Below, in pieces: positions 5,581-6,773 of a DNA stretch of 6,773 nucleotides (its first letter is position 1; the number at the start of each line of letters is the position of its first letter). The stretch is from NCBI GenBank assembly GCA_002305805.1, contig DBQY01000010.1:1-6773 (forward strand), read 5' to 3'. A program made the position numbers and the translations under genes. The notes below the pieces were generated by a model, which did no database searches, had not been told where the DNA came from, and saw nothing but the letters and a program-made list of their open reading frames with translations. The stretch comes from Atopobium sp. UBA1382. GTDB lineage: Bacteria > Actinomycetota > Coriobacteriia > Coriobacteriales > Atopobiaceae.

Positions 5581-6773
5581 TTCTTCCTCAGATACGCGAT
5601 TCCTATCAGGTAGGAGCAGGTTACGGCCAGTGAGGCGGCCCAGGCGGCGAGTAGGATAAGACGCGCTCCCGGCAGCGCAACGCCGAGCGCCAGTGCGCAG
5701 GCGGGCGCGATGACGAGCGCCGCACGGGCCCGGCGCACGCGTGAGGCGTAGTCCGCCGCACGGCGGCTACGGGCTGCGCGCGGGGCGTCCTTCTCGCCCG
5801 TGCGCTCGGTGACGAGCAGGTCGGTCCTTCCCAGCTCCCGGTCAAAGAAAGCGTCCACACCGAGCAGGCGCGGGCGGGCAAACACGGCGAGCGCGAGTGC
5901 CGGCAGCGCAAAGGCGAGAAGGACGAGCAGGTCGCGGACGTAGTTGCCGTCGTAGAAGCCGCCCACGGCCTCGCGCATCGCGTTGATGCCGTAGGTGAAG
6001 GGGAGCCACGGGCCGATCGCCCGGAAGAAGGCGGGCTGCATCTGGATGGGGTAGAGGCCCGAGGCGCCGGGGATCTGCAGGACCACGAGCAGGACGGCGA
6101 GCGCCTTGCCCACGTGCTTGAACGTCGCGGCGAGCGCGTAGATTGCGAGGACGTAGACCAGCGAGGCGACCATGCCCGCGAGCACGTAGGCCGCCGGCGA
6201 GACGCACTGCACGCCGAGCGCGAGGTCGCCCGTGCAGCAGATGAGGGCCTGGGCCTGGCCGAGAAGGGCGAGCAGCATCCAGCGCCCCCAGAAGGCCTGG
6301 CTCGCGGTGACGCCCTCGTGGTCGGCGAGTCCCTCGCGGTCGACCTCCAGCTTGTAGACGGCCACGAGGACAAACCCGCCGACCCATAAGGCGAGGTTGG
6401 TGTAGAAGGGAGCCACGCCGGAGCCGTAGTTCTCGACGGGGAAGACGGCCTCGGTGACCATCTCGACGGGGGAGGCGAGCGCGGCGCCCGTCTCGGCGGG
6501 CTCGAGCGCGAGGACGTCCGAGACGAGCGCGGGGTCGGCGGCGCCCTGGAGCGCGGCGAGGTCGTCTGCCACCGCGCCCGCCCGCGCCGCGGCGGCCCGC
6601 AGGGAGTCCGCACCGTCCTCGAGCGCGGAGGATCCCTGGTCGAGAAGGGTGTCGAGCTGGCCGAGGGTGCCCTGCGCCTGCGCGATCATCGGCGGCAGCG
6701 CGGCGGCGCCCCCTGCGAGCTGGCCGCCCGCGTCGGCGAGCGCGTCGAGCGCGCCGGAGAGCTCGGGAGAGAC
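5562..6773 (-). CDS. YhgE/Pip-family membrane protein, N-terminus outside window, with C-terminal extension
   Basis: The last 403 residues are visible. The frame is open to the window edge, and an internal ATG at 6689 is not the start because helical stalk sequence continues upstream of it. From the edge there is an Ala/Leu-rich stalk, then FPVENYGSGVAPFYTNLA at visible residues 111-128. Five membrane helices follow (about 123-140, 166-188, 192-215, 220-240, 280-299). This block aligns by eye with the downstream paralogue, sharing GDLA, GVQC, VGKA and PWLPF/QWLPF. Unlike the paralogue it does not end there. A charged Arg/Lys/Asp linker (about 318-350) leads to two further hydrophobic segments (about 350-370 and 371-394) and a basic tail, LRKKGDGDR. 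Function follows the family and is not established; a transport or secretion-related envelope role is likely. The first membrane helix expected at the N-terminus lies beyond the window. The gene overlaps the next by four bases. Confidence 0.9.
   Translation of the reverse strand, partial: VSPELSGALDALADAGGQLAGGAAALPPMIAQAQGTLGQLDTLLDQGSSALEDGADSLRAAAARAGAVADDLAALQGAADPALVSDVLALEPAETGAALASPVEMVTEAVFPVENYGSGVAPFYTNLALWVGGFVLVAVYKLEVDREGLADHEGVTASQAFWGRWMLLALLGQAQALICCTGDLALGVQCVSPAAYVLAGMVASLVYVLAIYALAATFKHVGKALAVLLVVLQIPGASGLYPIQMQPAFFRAIGPWLPFTYGINAMREAVGGFYDGNYVRDLLVLLAFALPALALAVFARPRLLGVDAFFDRELGRTDLLVTERTGEKDAPRAARSRRAADYASRVRRARAALVIAPACALALGVALPGARLILLAAWAASLAVTCSYLIGIAYLRKKGDGDR

Noticed and set aside
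5562..6689. Treating the ATG at 6689 as the true start of the upstream YhgE/Pip gene.
   Set aside because: The frame stays open to the window edge with stalk-like Ala/Leu/Gly-rich codons, and the family's N-terminal membrane helix and signature are missing from the visible part.

Overview
The window is uniformly G+C rich and gene dense, with strong G/C bias at third codon positions. All four genes lie on the minus strand, so the order of transcription runs from high to low coordinates. Gene content fits a high-GC Gram-positive bacterium. Tandem YhgE/Pip membrane proteins and a fused iron-sulfur serine dehydratase next to gltX would suit an anaerobic actinobacterium such as a Coriobacteriia member (Olsenella/Atopobium-like). 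That placement is inference from gene content and composition only.

Layout, in direction of transcription: (1) 6773-5562, the 3' part of a YhgE/Pip-family membrane protein gene that enters from the right edge. It carries an unusual C-terminal extension with two extra membrane segments. (2) 5565-3325, a complete second YhgE/Pip paralogue of 746 aa whose start overlaps the first gene's stop as ATGA. (3) 3324-3100, a 225-base intergenic region with a TATACT -10 element, three GTGACAG-like half-sites just upstream of it, and a three-armed set of alternating inverted repeats. (4) 3099-1627, gltX, glutamyl-tRNA synthetase (490 aa). (5) 1602-4, a single-chain L-serine ammonia-lyase (532 aa; beta, ACT and alpha domains fused), only 24 bases downstream of gltX.

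There appear to be two transcription units. The two YhgE/Pip genes are translationally coupled and probably make partner subunits of one envelope assembly. gltX and sdaA probably share a transcript starting near 3133; the first charges tRNA-Glu and the second degrades serine to pyruvate and ammonia. I see no tRNA, rRNA, CRISPR array, insertion sequence, phage gene or clear intrinsic terminator. Nothing here is convincingly a new system. The least explained parts are the repeat architecture between 3150 and 3245 and the paired YhgE/Pip proteins with the C-terminal extension.
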